This document shows, in pieces, positions 1-5,787 of a stretch of 7,765 bases of DNA; the stretch's first letter is position 1; each line of letters starts with the position of its first letter. This stretch comes from UBA668 sp031366885. GTDB taxonomy: Bacteria; Actinomycetota; Acidimicrobiia; Acidimicrobiales; Ilumatobacteraceae. Location: contig JANLPB010000147.1 of the NCBI GenBank assembly GCA_031366885.1, forward strand, positions 1 to 7,765. Reading direction: 5' to 3'. The position numbers were made by a program, and so were the translations under genes. The notes below the pieces were generated by a model that was given only the letters and a program-made list of their open reading frames with translations, was not told the DNA's origin and did no database searches.

Positions 1-419
1 AGCAGATCTTCTACGACCGCAACGATGTGCAGTACGTCTCGCTGCACGGCGATCCCGCCCGCGCCTACCCGTACTCGATTGGGTACGCCGACGAGACCGG
101 CACCGGCCGCGGCCTTGGCTGCAACACCAACTACCCGATGCCGATACGTGCCGACGATGACTTGTACATCTCCGCACTCGCGACAGCATGCGAGGAAGTT
201 GCCCGATTCCGGCCATCGGTGCTGATTGTTTCGCTCGGGCTTGATACGTACATCACCGACCCGATCAGCGACCTGGCTGTGACCACCGACGGCATGCGGC
301 GCAGCGGCGAGATCGTTCGCCAGCTCGGGCTGCCGACGGTGGTGTTGCAGGAGGGCGGCTACGACGTGAACGCGCTGGGGGCCAACGTGCAGGCGTGGCT
401 GACCGGTCTGGGCGCCTGA
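1..419 (+). CDS. Histone deacetylase family / acetylpolyamine amidohydrolase, C-terminal part (5' end outside window)
   Basis: Zn-dependent amidohydrolase of the arginase/deacetylase fold, expected to remove acetyl groups from acetylated polyamines, lysine or a similar small amide in the cytoplasm. The reading frame is open from base 3 and ends at TGA 417-419, giving about 138 residues, so roughly the first two thirds, with the catalytic His pair and the first metal ligands, lie outside the window. Visible family features are the segment around VSLHGDP followed by YPYSIGYADETGTG (bases 36-105), the SLGLDTYITDP block whose Asp at 243-245 matches a zinc ligand of the family, and QEGGY near the end whose Tyr at 360-362 matches the catalytic tyrosine. 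The HGDP...YPY..GYADETG pattern resembles bacterial acetylpolyamine amidohydrolases more than eukaryotic-type HDACs. The exact substrate cannot be told. The stop lies one base from the convergent helicase stop. Confidence 0.9.
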   Translation, partial: QIFYDRNDVQYVSLHGDPARAYPYSIGYADETGTGRGLGCNTNYPMPIRADDDLYISALATACEEVARFRPSVLIVSLGLDTYITDPISDLAVTTDGMRRSGEIVRQLGLPTVVLQEGGYDVNALGANVQAWLTGLGA

Positions 420-420
420 G

Positions 421-3303
421 TCAGCTGTCTGCGGGCTCACCGGCAGCAACGGCGGCGAGAAACGCAGCGCCGTACTGCTGCAGCTTCGACGGGCCGATGC
501 CTTTGATGGACGCCAGCTCGTCGAGCGAGGTGGGAGCCAGTACAACGATTGCGTGCAGTGCCGTGTCGGGCAACACGGTGTACGCAGGCTTGCCCGCGGC
601 GAGATGGCGTCTGACCGCGCGCAGGTCCTCGAACAGTCGAGCCTGACTGGGGGAGAGGTCGTCGCCGGGCTTCTTCGCGGCTGTGACCGGCGCCGCTCTG
701 GGGCCGGTGGGCGACGTTGGACGGCCGCTGGTGACGACAGCACGTGGTTCTGTGCTGCAATCGACGATGAACGGTGATGGCCGATCCGACGGAACCACCA
801 ACACATCGCGCGAGGCGCGGGTTATGGCGACGTGAAACAGGCGACGTTCTTCCTCCTCGTCCTCCGCGAGACGATGTGGGAACTGATCGGCATCGGCCTG
901 ATGAACGATGACGAACGGCCACTCCTGGCCCTTCACCCGATGCACCGTTGCCAGCGTCACTCCGTCGGCCTGCCACTTGTTGGCGAGAGATGCCCGCAGC
1001 CAACTCTCGAACTTCACGGGGTCGGGCTGCAGCGCTGCCAGCTGTGCAATGGCGGTGAGATCGTCGTTCTGTGCAGCACGGTTCATGCCGTGGCGATGAG
1101 CGTCGAGCTTGGCGATGCTGGTGGCCAAACCCATCGAGTCGCGCAGCGCAGCCATCGCCTGCGCGGTGGTGCCGCGACTGGCGACCAGCCGTTGCAGTCG
1201 TTCGATATCGGAGGCGAACTTCTCGACGGTGTCGGCGTCGCGCTCGGTGCTGATGCGACCCACCAGCCGACGCAGTCCGACGAGTGACGACTGCTCGCCA
1301 ACCCAGGTGGCAATTCGCGGGTGCAACGGGCGCGACGGACGGCGCAGAGCCTCCGCGAGGTCTGACGGTGAGAAGTCACCCTTGGAGGTGGCAATGCGCA
1401 GCCACGCCAAGGCGGCGCGCACGGCGGTTCGCTCAAGGAACTCCAGTCCGACCCCGCCGTTGGTCGGCACGCCGGCATTGCGAAGCGCGACTTGCACAGG
1501 CGCCAGCAGCGAGTTGACCCGCGTGAGGACCGCCACATCTAGTGCCGAAGAGCCGGCGGCGAGTGCCGTGGTGACGGCTTGCAGCGTGACGTCAACCGGG
1601 TCGCCAGTTGCGGGCGCAACCATGAAGCCGTCTCTGCTCGGGTCGCTCGCTCGGATCACCTTTGCGACTCGTCGCCGGTTGTGGCGCAGCAGGGTGTCGG
1701 CGGCCCGCACGATGCCTGCGGGGCAGCGGTAGTTGACCTCCAGAGGGTGCTCGCCTGCACCGGGGAACATGTCGCCGAATTCGAGCAGCCATGCAGGATC
1801 GGCCCCGTTGTAGCCGTAAATGGTCTGGTCGTCATCGCCGACGCCGAACACCGCTGCGTCGGGACCGGCCAGCAGCCGCACCAGCAGAACATGGGCAGGG
1901 GTGAGGTCTTGGAACTCGTCGACCAGCAGCAACCGACATGACCGCTGCGCGGTTGCCCGGGCGGCGGGGTCGCGCATGAGCAGTTCGATGGCCTTGAAAA
2001 TCTGCTCGTCGTAGTCCACCGCGCCGGCGCGTGCGAGGTGCTCTCTGTAACTAACGAACGCGTCTGCGAAGCCCTCGACCTCGCCCTCATACCGGCTCTC
2101 CACCTTGGCCGGGTCAATGAGGCCGAGGCGCGCGAGCGAGAACGCCTCCAGCCAGGTGGCCACGGGGTCGGCATTACGCACTCGCGGAAACTTGACCAGA
2201 CGCCCGATGATTCGGCGCACCTCGGGCTCGTCGATGGTGTTGAAGCGCTGCGGCTGACGAGCGAACGGAGCACTGCCGTTGATGACCGCGAGTGCAATCG
2301 CGTTGAGGGTGCGAATTTGCAGCCCCGGTACGTCTGCGGTGCGTGCGGCGATCTCTTCCTGAGCGCGCTTGTTGAACGCGATCAGCGTGATGGCCGATGC
2401 AGGGATGCGCCACTGCTGCACGAGGTGGCGCGCTCGCTCGGTGAGGACGCGCGTCTTGCCCGAACCCGCAGGAGCGATGATGCGCGCCGCGCCGCCATCA
2501 TGAGTGACTGCGGCCAACTGATCCGGCGCCAGGTCGGCCGCCGTTGAGTTGCCCACCGGTGTCCGCAGCGATCTGTGTTCGACGGCGATGCGATGCAGGA
2601 CCGGCACGCCGTCGATCGGTGCAATGAAGCGCGGCGGCCCGCCGTCCAGCCAGGCTCGGGCGCCATCCGCAAGCTCGATGTCGCCGCGGCCGTCGTCGAC
2701 CGATCGAGCACCGGTTTTCACCGCCAGGGTCAGCAGCGGCCAGGTGGGCTGCGCCCGCGCATCGATGGAGTTGCTGGTGACAAGGTGCGCCAGTTGCTCG
2801 CTGGTGAACCGAACACGCGGCCCGACGGCATGCGGCGCCAAGGTGGTGGCAAACGGCGTAGAGAGCTGTGCCTCGACAGCGTCGCTGAGTTCGAGGACAT
2901 GAGAGACCCGCTGCATCGCGGCACTGAGCAGCAGACCGATGAGTTCGCTGTTCGCAGGGTTGATAGCGAGGCGTGGTGCCTCGGCCCACGCCGCCGGCGC
3001 TGCCTGCCCCGGTGCGACGATGACATGTCGTCCCAACCGCGCTGGGCCCTTGTGGAGCCCAGCGACAACCTTGGCTGGTGACGATTCGCACTCGAAGTCG
3101 TCGGCAGCGGGTGGCAGGGGGGCGGGTCGCTGAGCCTCGAACAGGATGCCCTGATCAGCATTGTCAGTGGCGTCGTTGCGCTCTACTTCCTGGCCGGCGT
3201 TGCGCTGCCAGCAGGCCTTGACCTCGTCGGCCGAGCCATGCTCGCCACCACAATACACGCACGCGATCGCTCGTCGGCGCGGGCTGTCGTCGGTCGAGCT
3301 CAT
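421..3303 (-). CDS. UvrD/Rep-like superfamily 1A DNA helicase with N-terminal Cys/His motif and C-terminal HRDC domain
   Basis: ATP-dependent 3'-5' DNA helicase, probably in DNA repair or recombination. In 960 residues I see: a Cys/His motif CxxC-x3-H-x8-C (C15, C18, H22, C31); an extension to about 255 that I cannot assign; Q motif (Q262); Walker A GSGKT (280-284); motif Ia (AFNKRAQEEI, 309-318); Walker B VDEFQD (461-466); motif III around GDDDQTIYGYNG (489-500); NYRC (524-527); motif V TVHRVKGQEW (786-795); motif VI RLFHVAITRA (821-830); and an HRDC domain (about 884-955) ending with SIKGIGPSKLQQYG. All core helicase residues are present, so it should be active. It is longer than typical UvrD (about 700-780). 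Mycobacterial UvrD2 also carries HRDC, but joined by a tetracysteine linker; here the linker (about 838-883) has one Cys, and the metal-site-like motif is N-terminal. The block usually reading TFH is RTLN (331-334). ATG 3303 was chosen because the Cys motif follows and a -10 box sits 6 nt upstream. Confidence 0.95.
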   Translation of the reverse strand: MSSTDDSPRRRAIACVYCGGEHGSADEVKACWQRNAGQEVERNDATDNADQGILFEAQRPAPLPPAADDFECESSPAKVVAGLHKGPARLGRHVIVAPGQAAPAAWAEAPRLAINPANSELIGLLLSAAMQRVSHVLELSDAVEAQLSTPFATTLAPHAVGPRVRFTSEQLAHLVTSNSIDARAQPTWPLLTLAVKTGARSVDDGRGDIELADGARAWLDGGPPRFIAPIDGVPVLHRIAVEHRSLRTPVGNSTAADLAPDQLAAVTHDGGAARIIAPAGSGKTRVLTERARHLVQQWRIPASAITLIAFNKRAQEEIAARTADVPGLQIRTLNAIALAVINGSAPFARQPQRFNTIDEPEVRRIIGRLVKFPRVRNADPVATWLEAFSLARLGLIDPAKVESRYEGEVEGFADAFVSYREHLARAGAVDYDEQIFKAIELLMRDPAARATAQRSCRLLLVDEFQDLTPAHVLLVRLLAGPDAAVFGVGDDDQTIYGYNGADPAWLLEFGDMFPGAGEHPLEVNYRCPAGIVRAADTLLRHNRRRVAKVIRASDPSRDGFMVAPATGDPVDVTLQAVTTALAAGSSALDVAVLTRVNSLLAPVQVALRNAGVPTNGGVGLEFLERTAVRAALAWLRIATSKGDFSPSDLAEALRRPSRPLHPRIATWVGEQSSLVGLRRLVGRISTERDADTVEKFASDIERLQRLVASRGTTAQAMAALRDSMGLATSIAKLDAHRHGMNRAAQNDDLTAIAQLAALQPDPVKFESWLRASLANKWQADGVTLATVHRVKGQEWPFVIVHQADADQFPHRLAEDEEEERRLFHVAITRASRDVLVVPSDRPSPFIVDCSTEPRAVVTSGRPTSPTGPRAAPVTAAKKPGDDLSPSQARLFEDLRAVRRHLAAGKPAYTVLPDTALHAIVVLAPTSLDELASIKGIGPSKLQQYGAAFLAAVAAGEPADS

Positions 3304-3309
3304 CGCCTC

Positions 3310-3315
3310 ACCCTA
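3310..3315 (-). promoter_or_regulatory. Candidate -10 box of the helicase gene (leaderless start)
   Basis: On the - strand this is TAGGGT, fitting the actinobacterial TAnnnT form. Exactly 6 bases separate it from the ATG at 3303, which would put the transcription start on the A of the ATG. The -35 slot 17 bases upstream (3333-3338, TCGATT) is a poor match and overlaps the SOS box. The only Shine-Dalgarno-like bases (GAGG) are 2 bases from the ATG, too close to work well, which supports leaderless initiation. Confidence 0.45.
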
Positions 3316-3334
3316 CCGAAGAAATTGCTCGCAA

Positions 3335-3350
3335 TCGAACGAACGTTCTG
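3335..3350 (-). promoter_or_regulatory. Candidate LexA (SOS) box upstream of the helicase
   Basis: On the + strand the site reads TCGAACGAACGTTCTG. It contains GAAC-N4-GTTC, the core of Gram-positive/actinobacterial LexA boxes, and matches 13 of 14 positions of the Bacillus-type consensus CGAAC-RNRY-GTTYC; against the mycobacterial form TCGAAC-N4-GTTCGA one half is perfect and the other 4 of 6. It lies 32-47 bases upstream of the helicase ATG and overlaps the expected -35 position, where a repressor would block RNA polymerase. Known biology: UvrD-type helicases are often in the SOS regulon. LexA binding here is inference. Confidence 0.6.
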
Positions 3351-3378
3351 ACCGGCTGGGCGTGGAACGTGCCGGATG

Positions 3379-4398
3379 TCAGGCAGATTTGAGCGCTTCG
3401 ATGATGCCAGCCCAGCGCGATGGGTCCGACTTGTACGGCGCGTAGAAGCTGATCCGCTGGATGACGTCGCCGTAACGCCGCTGCAGCTCGGGCGCCATGT
3501 GCTCGGGCTCGCCCACGACGGCGAAGGTGTTGAGGATGTCGTCGGTGATCAGGTTGCCCATCTCCACCCACTGGCCCTGCTTCGACAATGCATTCAGTTC
3601 GTCGTGTAGACCGTCCCAGCCGTGCATGTCGAGCACGCCGCGGTACGCCGGCGAACTGCCGTAGAACGCGATCTGCTGGCGAGTGCCCGCTGCTGCTGCG
3701 GACAGTTCCTCCTCGTTGTTGCCGGTGACCACGAACGACGGCCCCACGATCTCGAAGCCCTCCATTGTCTTACCGGCTTTCGCCCGCCCACGTTGCAGGG
3801 CGGGAAGCGTGACCTCACGGAGGTAACGCTCGGTGGTGAAGCCGTGGCAGATGAACCCATCGCACACTTCGCCAGCAACTTCGGTCATCATCTCGCCGAC
3901 GCCAGCCAGGAAGATCTTGGGCACACCGAAACCGGCGAGATCGGCACGCTCGGGTGTGAAGAAGGGGGTCATCAGGGTGTGCGTGTAGAAGTCGCCACGG
4001 AATGCAAGCGGCGTGCCGTTCTCCCACGTGTCCCAGATAGCCCGAATCGCCATGATCATCTCGCGCATACGCGGCGCCGGATGGCTCCACTCCTGGCTGA
4101 AGCGCTTCGTGATGTGCGGCTTGATCTGGCTGCCAAGGCCGAGCACGAAGCGGCCCTTGGAGTACGACTGCAGGTCCCAACCGATGTTGGCCAGCGTCAT
4201 CGGGTTGCGAGCGAAGGCCACCGCAATCGAAGTTCCAAGCTCAAGCGACTCGGTGTGCTCTGCCGCCAGCAGCAGCGGGAAGAACGGATCATGGCTGGTC
4301 TCTGCCGTCCACGCACCGGAGTAGCCGGCGTCCTCGAGTTCCATCGCCTGAGCACCTGCGCGCTCCAGGTTCGTTCCAATGCCTCCGTCAACCTTCAT
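3379..4398 (-). CDS. LLM-class F420-dependent oxidoreductase, TIGR03617 / MSMEG_2256-like
   Basis: Luciferase-like TIM-barrel oxidoreductase, expected to use the deazaflavin F420 (hydride transfer to or from an unknown substrate) in the cytoplasm. The 339 residues match the usual full length. The start MKVDGGIG, then AMELEDAGYSGAWTAETSHDPF (18-39), the block ARNPMTLANIGWDLQSYSKGRFVLGLGSQIKPHITKRF (63-100), FYTHTLMTPFFTPE (137-150) and the region VPKIFLAGVG...AGEVCDGFICHGFTT (159-189) are characteristic of the actinobacterial subfamily TIGR03617. ATG 4398 is well supported: GGAGG (4408-4404) sits 5 bases upstream, the best Shine-Dalgarno in the window. The gene is separated from the 90-residue gene upstream by 89 bases containing a hairpin, so it probably has its own promoter; a TACGCT hexamer (4436-4431) is a weak -10 candidate. 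The helicase follows after 75 bases but has its own control region. F420 rather than FMN use is inferred from the family. Confidence 0.94.
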   Translation of the reverse strand: MKVDGGIGTNLERAGAQAMELEDAGYSGAWTAETSHDPFFPLLLAAEHTESLELGTSIAVAFARNPMTLANIGWDLQSYSKGRFVLGLGSQIKPHITKRFSQEWSHPAPRMREMIMAIRAIWDTWENGTPLAFRGDFYTHTLMTPFFTPERADLAGFGVPKIFLAGVGEMMTEVAGEVCDGFICHGFTTERYLREVTLPALQRGRAKAGKTMEGFEIVGPSFVVTGNNEEELSAAAAGTRQQIAFYGSSPAYRGVLDMHGWDGLHDELNALSKQGQWVEMGNLITDDILNTFAVVGEPEHMAPELQRRYGDVIQRISFYAPYKSDPSRWAGIIEALKSA

Positions 4399-4401
4399 CT
4401 G

Positions 4402-4408
4402 CCCCTCC
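4402..4408 (-). promoter_or_regulatory. Strong ribosome binding site of the LLM oxidoreductase
   Basis: GGAGGGG on the - strand, with the GGAGG core 5 bases before ATG 4398. It fixes the start codon and contrasts with the helicase, LysR, 90-residue and kinase genes, which have no usable Shine-Dalgarno. Confidence 0.75.
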
Positions 4409-4421
4409 AGCCAGTCACGTG

Positions 4422-4431
4422 TCGGCGCCGA
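4422..4431. repeat. 10-base perfect palindrome in the oxidoreductase leader
   Basis: TCGGCGCCGA is its own reverse complement. It lies 24-33 bases upstream of the oxidoreductase ATG, just downstream of (and touching) the weak TACGCT -10 candidate, which is where an operator could sit. A palindrome of this length can also occur by chance in G/C-rich DNA, and I recognise no regulator consensus. Confidence 0.3.
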
Positions 4432-4469
4432 GCGTAGCCATCACAGCGCTGGCGAGGAAAGGTGAACGG

Positions 4470-4486
4470 GCTGCTCGCCGAGCAGC
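4470..4486 (-). terminator. Hairpin directly after the 90-residue gene
   Basis: Inverted repeat GCTGCTC (4470-4476) / GAGCAGC (4480-4486) with a 3-base loop, starting one base after the stop codon of the 90-residue gene on the - strand. A perfect 7-base G/C-rich stem in this position suggests a terminator. There is no clear U tract after it (only a CCTTTCC stretch about ten bases later), so it could instead be a weak terminator, a 3' end stabiliser, or an attenuator upstream of the oxidoreductase. Confidence 0.5.
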
Positions 4487-4487
4487 T

Positions 4488-4760
4488 TCAGGCAGCGGCA
4501 GTGGCGAGACGGTGCGGGGCCTCGAGGGCGATGCCGTGGACGAGACCGAACGCGCGCTCACGGGCGACCGACGGTTGCGTGTCGTCGCGGACGATGTCGA
4601 TGGCCAGCTGGCGGAAGCCTTCGCAATGCAACAGGTTGGCCAGGGAAACGGCCTCGTGCGCGTGGCTGGTGAAACCGTCCTGTGCGATGCCGGCCGCGAG
4701 GTCGGCGAGCTGGATGGGACTGGTGCGGAGTTGCTGGGTCGTGTTCTGGTTGGTGCTCAT
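4488..4760 (-). CDS. Small protein of unknown function (90 residues), divergent from the LysR gene
   Basis: I do not recognise a family. I treat it as real because third codon positions are almost all G or C, like its neighbours, it fills the gap between two genes without overlapping either, its stop is followed one base later by a hairpin, and a TACCGT -10-like hexamer lies 7 bases before its ATG. The product is soluble-looking, with no signal peptide or membrane segment: a polar start rich in Asn, Gln and Thr (residues 1-15), then probable amphipathic helices (about 17-55 and 62-80) with Asp, Glu and Arg among Leu, Ala and Ile, one Cys (C46) and three His in the middle part. The composition suits a small helical protein. 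It is the gene transcribed divergently from a LysR regulator, the classical position of a LysR target, so it may be controlled by it; that is inference. No Shine-Dalgarno is visible. Confidence 0.68.
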   Translation of the reverse strand: MSTNQNTTQQLRTSPIQLADLAAGIAQDGFTSHAHEAVSLANLLHCEGFRQLAIDIVRDDTQPSVARERAFGLVHGIALEAPHRLATAAA

Positions 4761-4767
4761 ATGAACG

Positions 4768-4773
4768 ACGGTA
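4768..4773 (-). promoter_or_regulatory. Candidate -10 box of the 90-residue gene
   Basis: TACCGT on the - strand, 7 bases before ATG 4760, so transcription would start at or next to the ATG. The 17-base-upstream slot (4796-4791) reads TATACA, a poor -35 that could itself be an alternative -10 giving a leader of about 20-25 bases. The identical hexamer TACCGT stands 8 bases before the kinase start at 7724. Confidence 0.35.
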
Positions 4774-4793
4774 CGCCTGGAGAACGATTCTGT

Positions 4794-4825
4794 ATAGCGA
4801 TGATCTCTTGTGTTATTGATCGTAT
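4794..4825. promoter_or_regulatory. Possible LysR operator in the divergent intergenic region
   Basis: An imperfect inverted repeat, ATAGCGAT (4794-4801) facing ATCGTAT (4819-4825), pairs over seven bases with one extra base in the left arm. It lies in the AT-rich stretch between the two divergent starts and covers the -35 of the LysR gene, a typical place for LysR autoregulation. It is not a clean T-N11-A box, so this is a weak call. Confidence 0.25.
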
Positions 4826-4836
4826 TTGCTTATAAT
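4808..4836 (+). promoter_or_regulatory. Promoter of the LysR-type regulator (leaderless)
   Basis: Perfect -10 TATAAT at 4831-4836 with TTGTGT (4808-4813, first three bases match TTGACA) 17 bases upstream. Six bases follow the -10 before the ATG at 4843, placing the transcription start on the start codon. This is the clearest promoter in the window and it decides the start codon: the upstream in-frame GTG at 4810 lies inside the promoter and cannot be the start if this promoter is used. Confidence 0.65.
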
Positions 4837-4842
4837 GGTCGC

Positions 4843-5775
4843 ATGTTGCGAGATGTGGAAGTTCGCCAGCTGCGCGCGCTACAGGCCGTTGCTGAGGAAG
4901 GGTCCTTTGGGCGTGCTGCAGAGAGGTTGGGCTTCACGCAGTCCGCCATCAGTCAGCAGATAGCTGCGCTCGAGCGGGCCGTCGGCGACAAGGTGTTTGA
5001 CCGTCCAGGTGGCCCCAAGCGCGTCGAGCTGACGCCGACCGGCGCGTTGATGCTCGACTATGCGGTCAGGCTCCTTGAGCAGATGAGCATTGCGGAGGAC
5101 AGTCTTCGGTCGCTTCGGGCGGGTGAAGTCGGGCGACTGGTCGTCGGTTCATTCCAGAGCATCTCCGTCAACGTGCTGCCCGAGGTCGTCGGACGGATGC
5201 GCGCCGAACGGCCAGGTCTGTCCGTGCGGTGCGTGGAGGACGACGAGAATGACGTCCTCATCTCCCGGCTGATGGCCGACGAGCTGGACCTGACGTTTCT
5301 GATCGGCGATCCGGACGACGACGCCATCGAGACCACAACGCTACTGATTGACCCGTTCGTCCTCGTCAGTCCCGCCGGTGTCGGTGAGACGATCAGCGAT
5401 CCGTCACGTCTCGGAGGTGTCGCGATGATCGGCCAATCGCCCTGCGCGTGCCAGCTGTACGTCGATGGTGCACTGCGCGATCTGGGCGTCACGCCCGACT
5501 ACGTGTTTCGCACCAACGACAACGCTGCGGTTCAAGCGATGGTGCGTGCAGGCATGGGGTACGCAATTCTGCCGCATCTCGCTGTCGACCCCACCGACCC
5601 GGGCGTGGTGATTGCGATGATGGAGCCGCCGATTCCGCCCCGCGTCCTGGTACTCGCCCGTCGTCGTGGTCGCACGCTGCCACCTGCCGCAGAGCGGTTC
5701 ATCGAGCTGGCACAGACGGTCTGTAGCGACCTTCAGCTGCCCGAGTATCAGCCGACGTCCGTCGGCGCAGCGTGA
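4843..5775 (+). CDS. LysR-type transcriptional regulator
   Basis: DNA-binding regulator of 310 residues, the normal family length. The N-terminal winged helix-turn-helix covers about residues 6-65, with RQLRALQAVAEEGSFGRAAERLGFTQSAISQQIAALERAVG (8-48) and LTPTG (63-67) as family hallmarks; a linker helix follows (about 68-95), then the periplasmic-binding-protein-like effector domain (about 97-290), including VGSFQSISVNVLPEVVGRMR (101-120) and the late AAVQAMVRAGMGYAILPH block (228-245). The effector is unknown. A close Cys pair (C200, C202 in SPCACQLY) sits in the effector domain; whether it senses anything is open. I chose ATG 4843, not GTG 4810, because LysR proteins normally begin a few residues before the LRALQAV helix and the TATAAT box lies between the two. 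It is divergent from the 90-residue gene, a likely target, and its 3' end lies within a hairpin shared with the convergent PAC2 gene. Confidence 0.93.
   Translation: MLRDVEVRQLRALQAVAEEGSFGRAAERLGFTQSAISQQIAALERAVGDKVFDRPGGPKRVELTPTGALMLDYAVRLLEQMSIAEDSLRSLRAGEVGRLVVGSFQSISVNVLPEVVGRMRAERPGLSVRCVEDDENDVLISRLMADELDLTFLIGDPDDDAIETTTLLIDPFVLVSPAGVGETISDPSRLGGVAMIGQSPCACQLYVDGALRDLGVTPDYVFRTNDNAAVQAMVRAGMGYAILPHLAVDPTDPGVVIAMMEPPIPPRVLVLARRRGRTLPPAAERFIELAQTVCSDLQLPEYQPTSVGAA
5751..5766 (+). repeat. Second hairpin competing with the LysR/PAC2 terminator stem
   Basis: GCCGACG (5751-5757) and CGTCGGC (5760-5766) form a 7-base inverted repeat with a 2-base loop. Its right arm includes the GTCGGC that forms the outer left arm of the 5761-5786 hairpin, so the two structures exclude each other. 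GCCGAC thus occurs at 5751 and again at 5781. The 2-base loop makes this stem strained, and G/C-rich coding sequence readily produces such repeats, so function is doubtful. Confidence 0.35.
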
Positions 5776-5786
5776 CGCTGGCCGAC
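5761..5786. terminator. Hairpin between convergent LysR and PAC2 genes, candidate bidirectional terminator
   Basis: GTCGGC (5761-5766) pairs with GCCGAC (5781-5786), and CAGCG (5768-5772) with CGCTG (5776-5780), with one bulged G (5767). The 3-base loop is the TGA stop of the LysR gene itself. The 11-pair stem is followed by TTTA on the + strand. On the - strand it begins one base after the PAC2 stop TAA (5790-5788), so it can serve both transcripts, though the - strand side lacks a U run. Only 12 bases separate the two coding regions, so the hairpin has to lie partly in coding sequence. Confidence 0.6.
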
Positions 5787-5787
5787 T

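Noticed and set aside
416..424. CTGAGTCAG, a palindrome joining the two convergent stop codons (TGA and TCA)
   Set aside because: A one-base centre cannot form a hairpin, and facing TGA codons one base apart with a C before each create this palindrome automatically. No terminator is visible at this junction.
1109..2547. Several open frames of 120-213 codons on both strands within the helicase gene
   Set aside because: The helicase frame holds all helicase motifs in order across this stretch; the others have low-complexity Arg/Ser/Ala-rich or motif-free translations typical of shadow frames.
3325..3334. Inverted repeat TTGC-tc-GCAA beside the SOS box
   Set aside because: Four-base arms with a 2-base centre are expected by chance; I know of no regulator consensus that fits.
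3351..3376. CCGGC (3352-3356) / GCCGG (3371-3375) as a terminator after the oxidoreductase
   Set aside because: Five-base arms around a 14-base loop with no U run make a weak structure; not enough to call a terminator.
3622..4437. 271-codon open frame on the + strand opposite the oxidoreductase
   Set aside because: It lies wholly antisense to a gene with clear family motifs and a strong ribosome binding site, and its translation has no recognisable motif; long antisense frames are usual in G/C-rich DNA.
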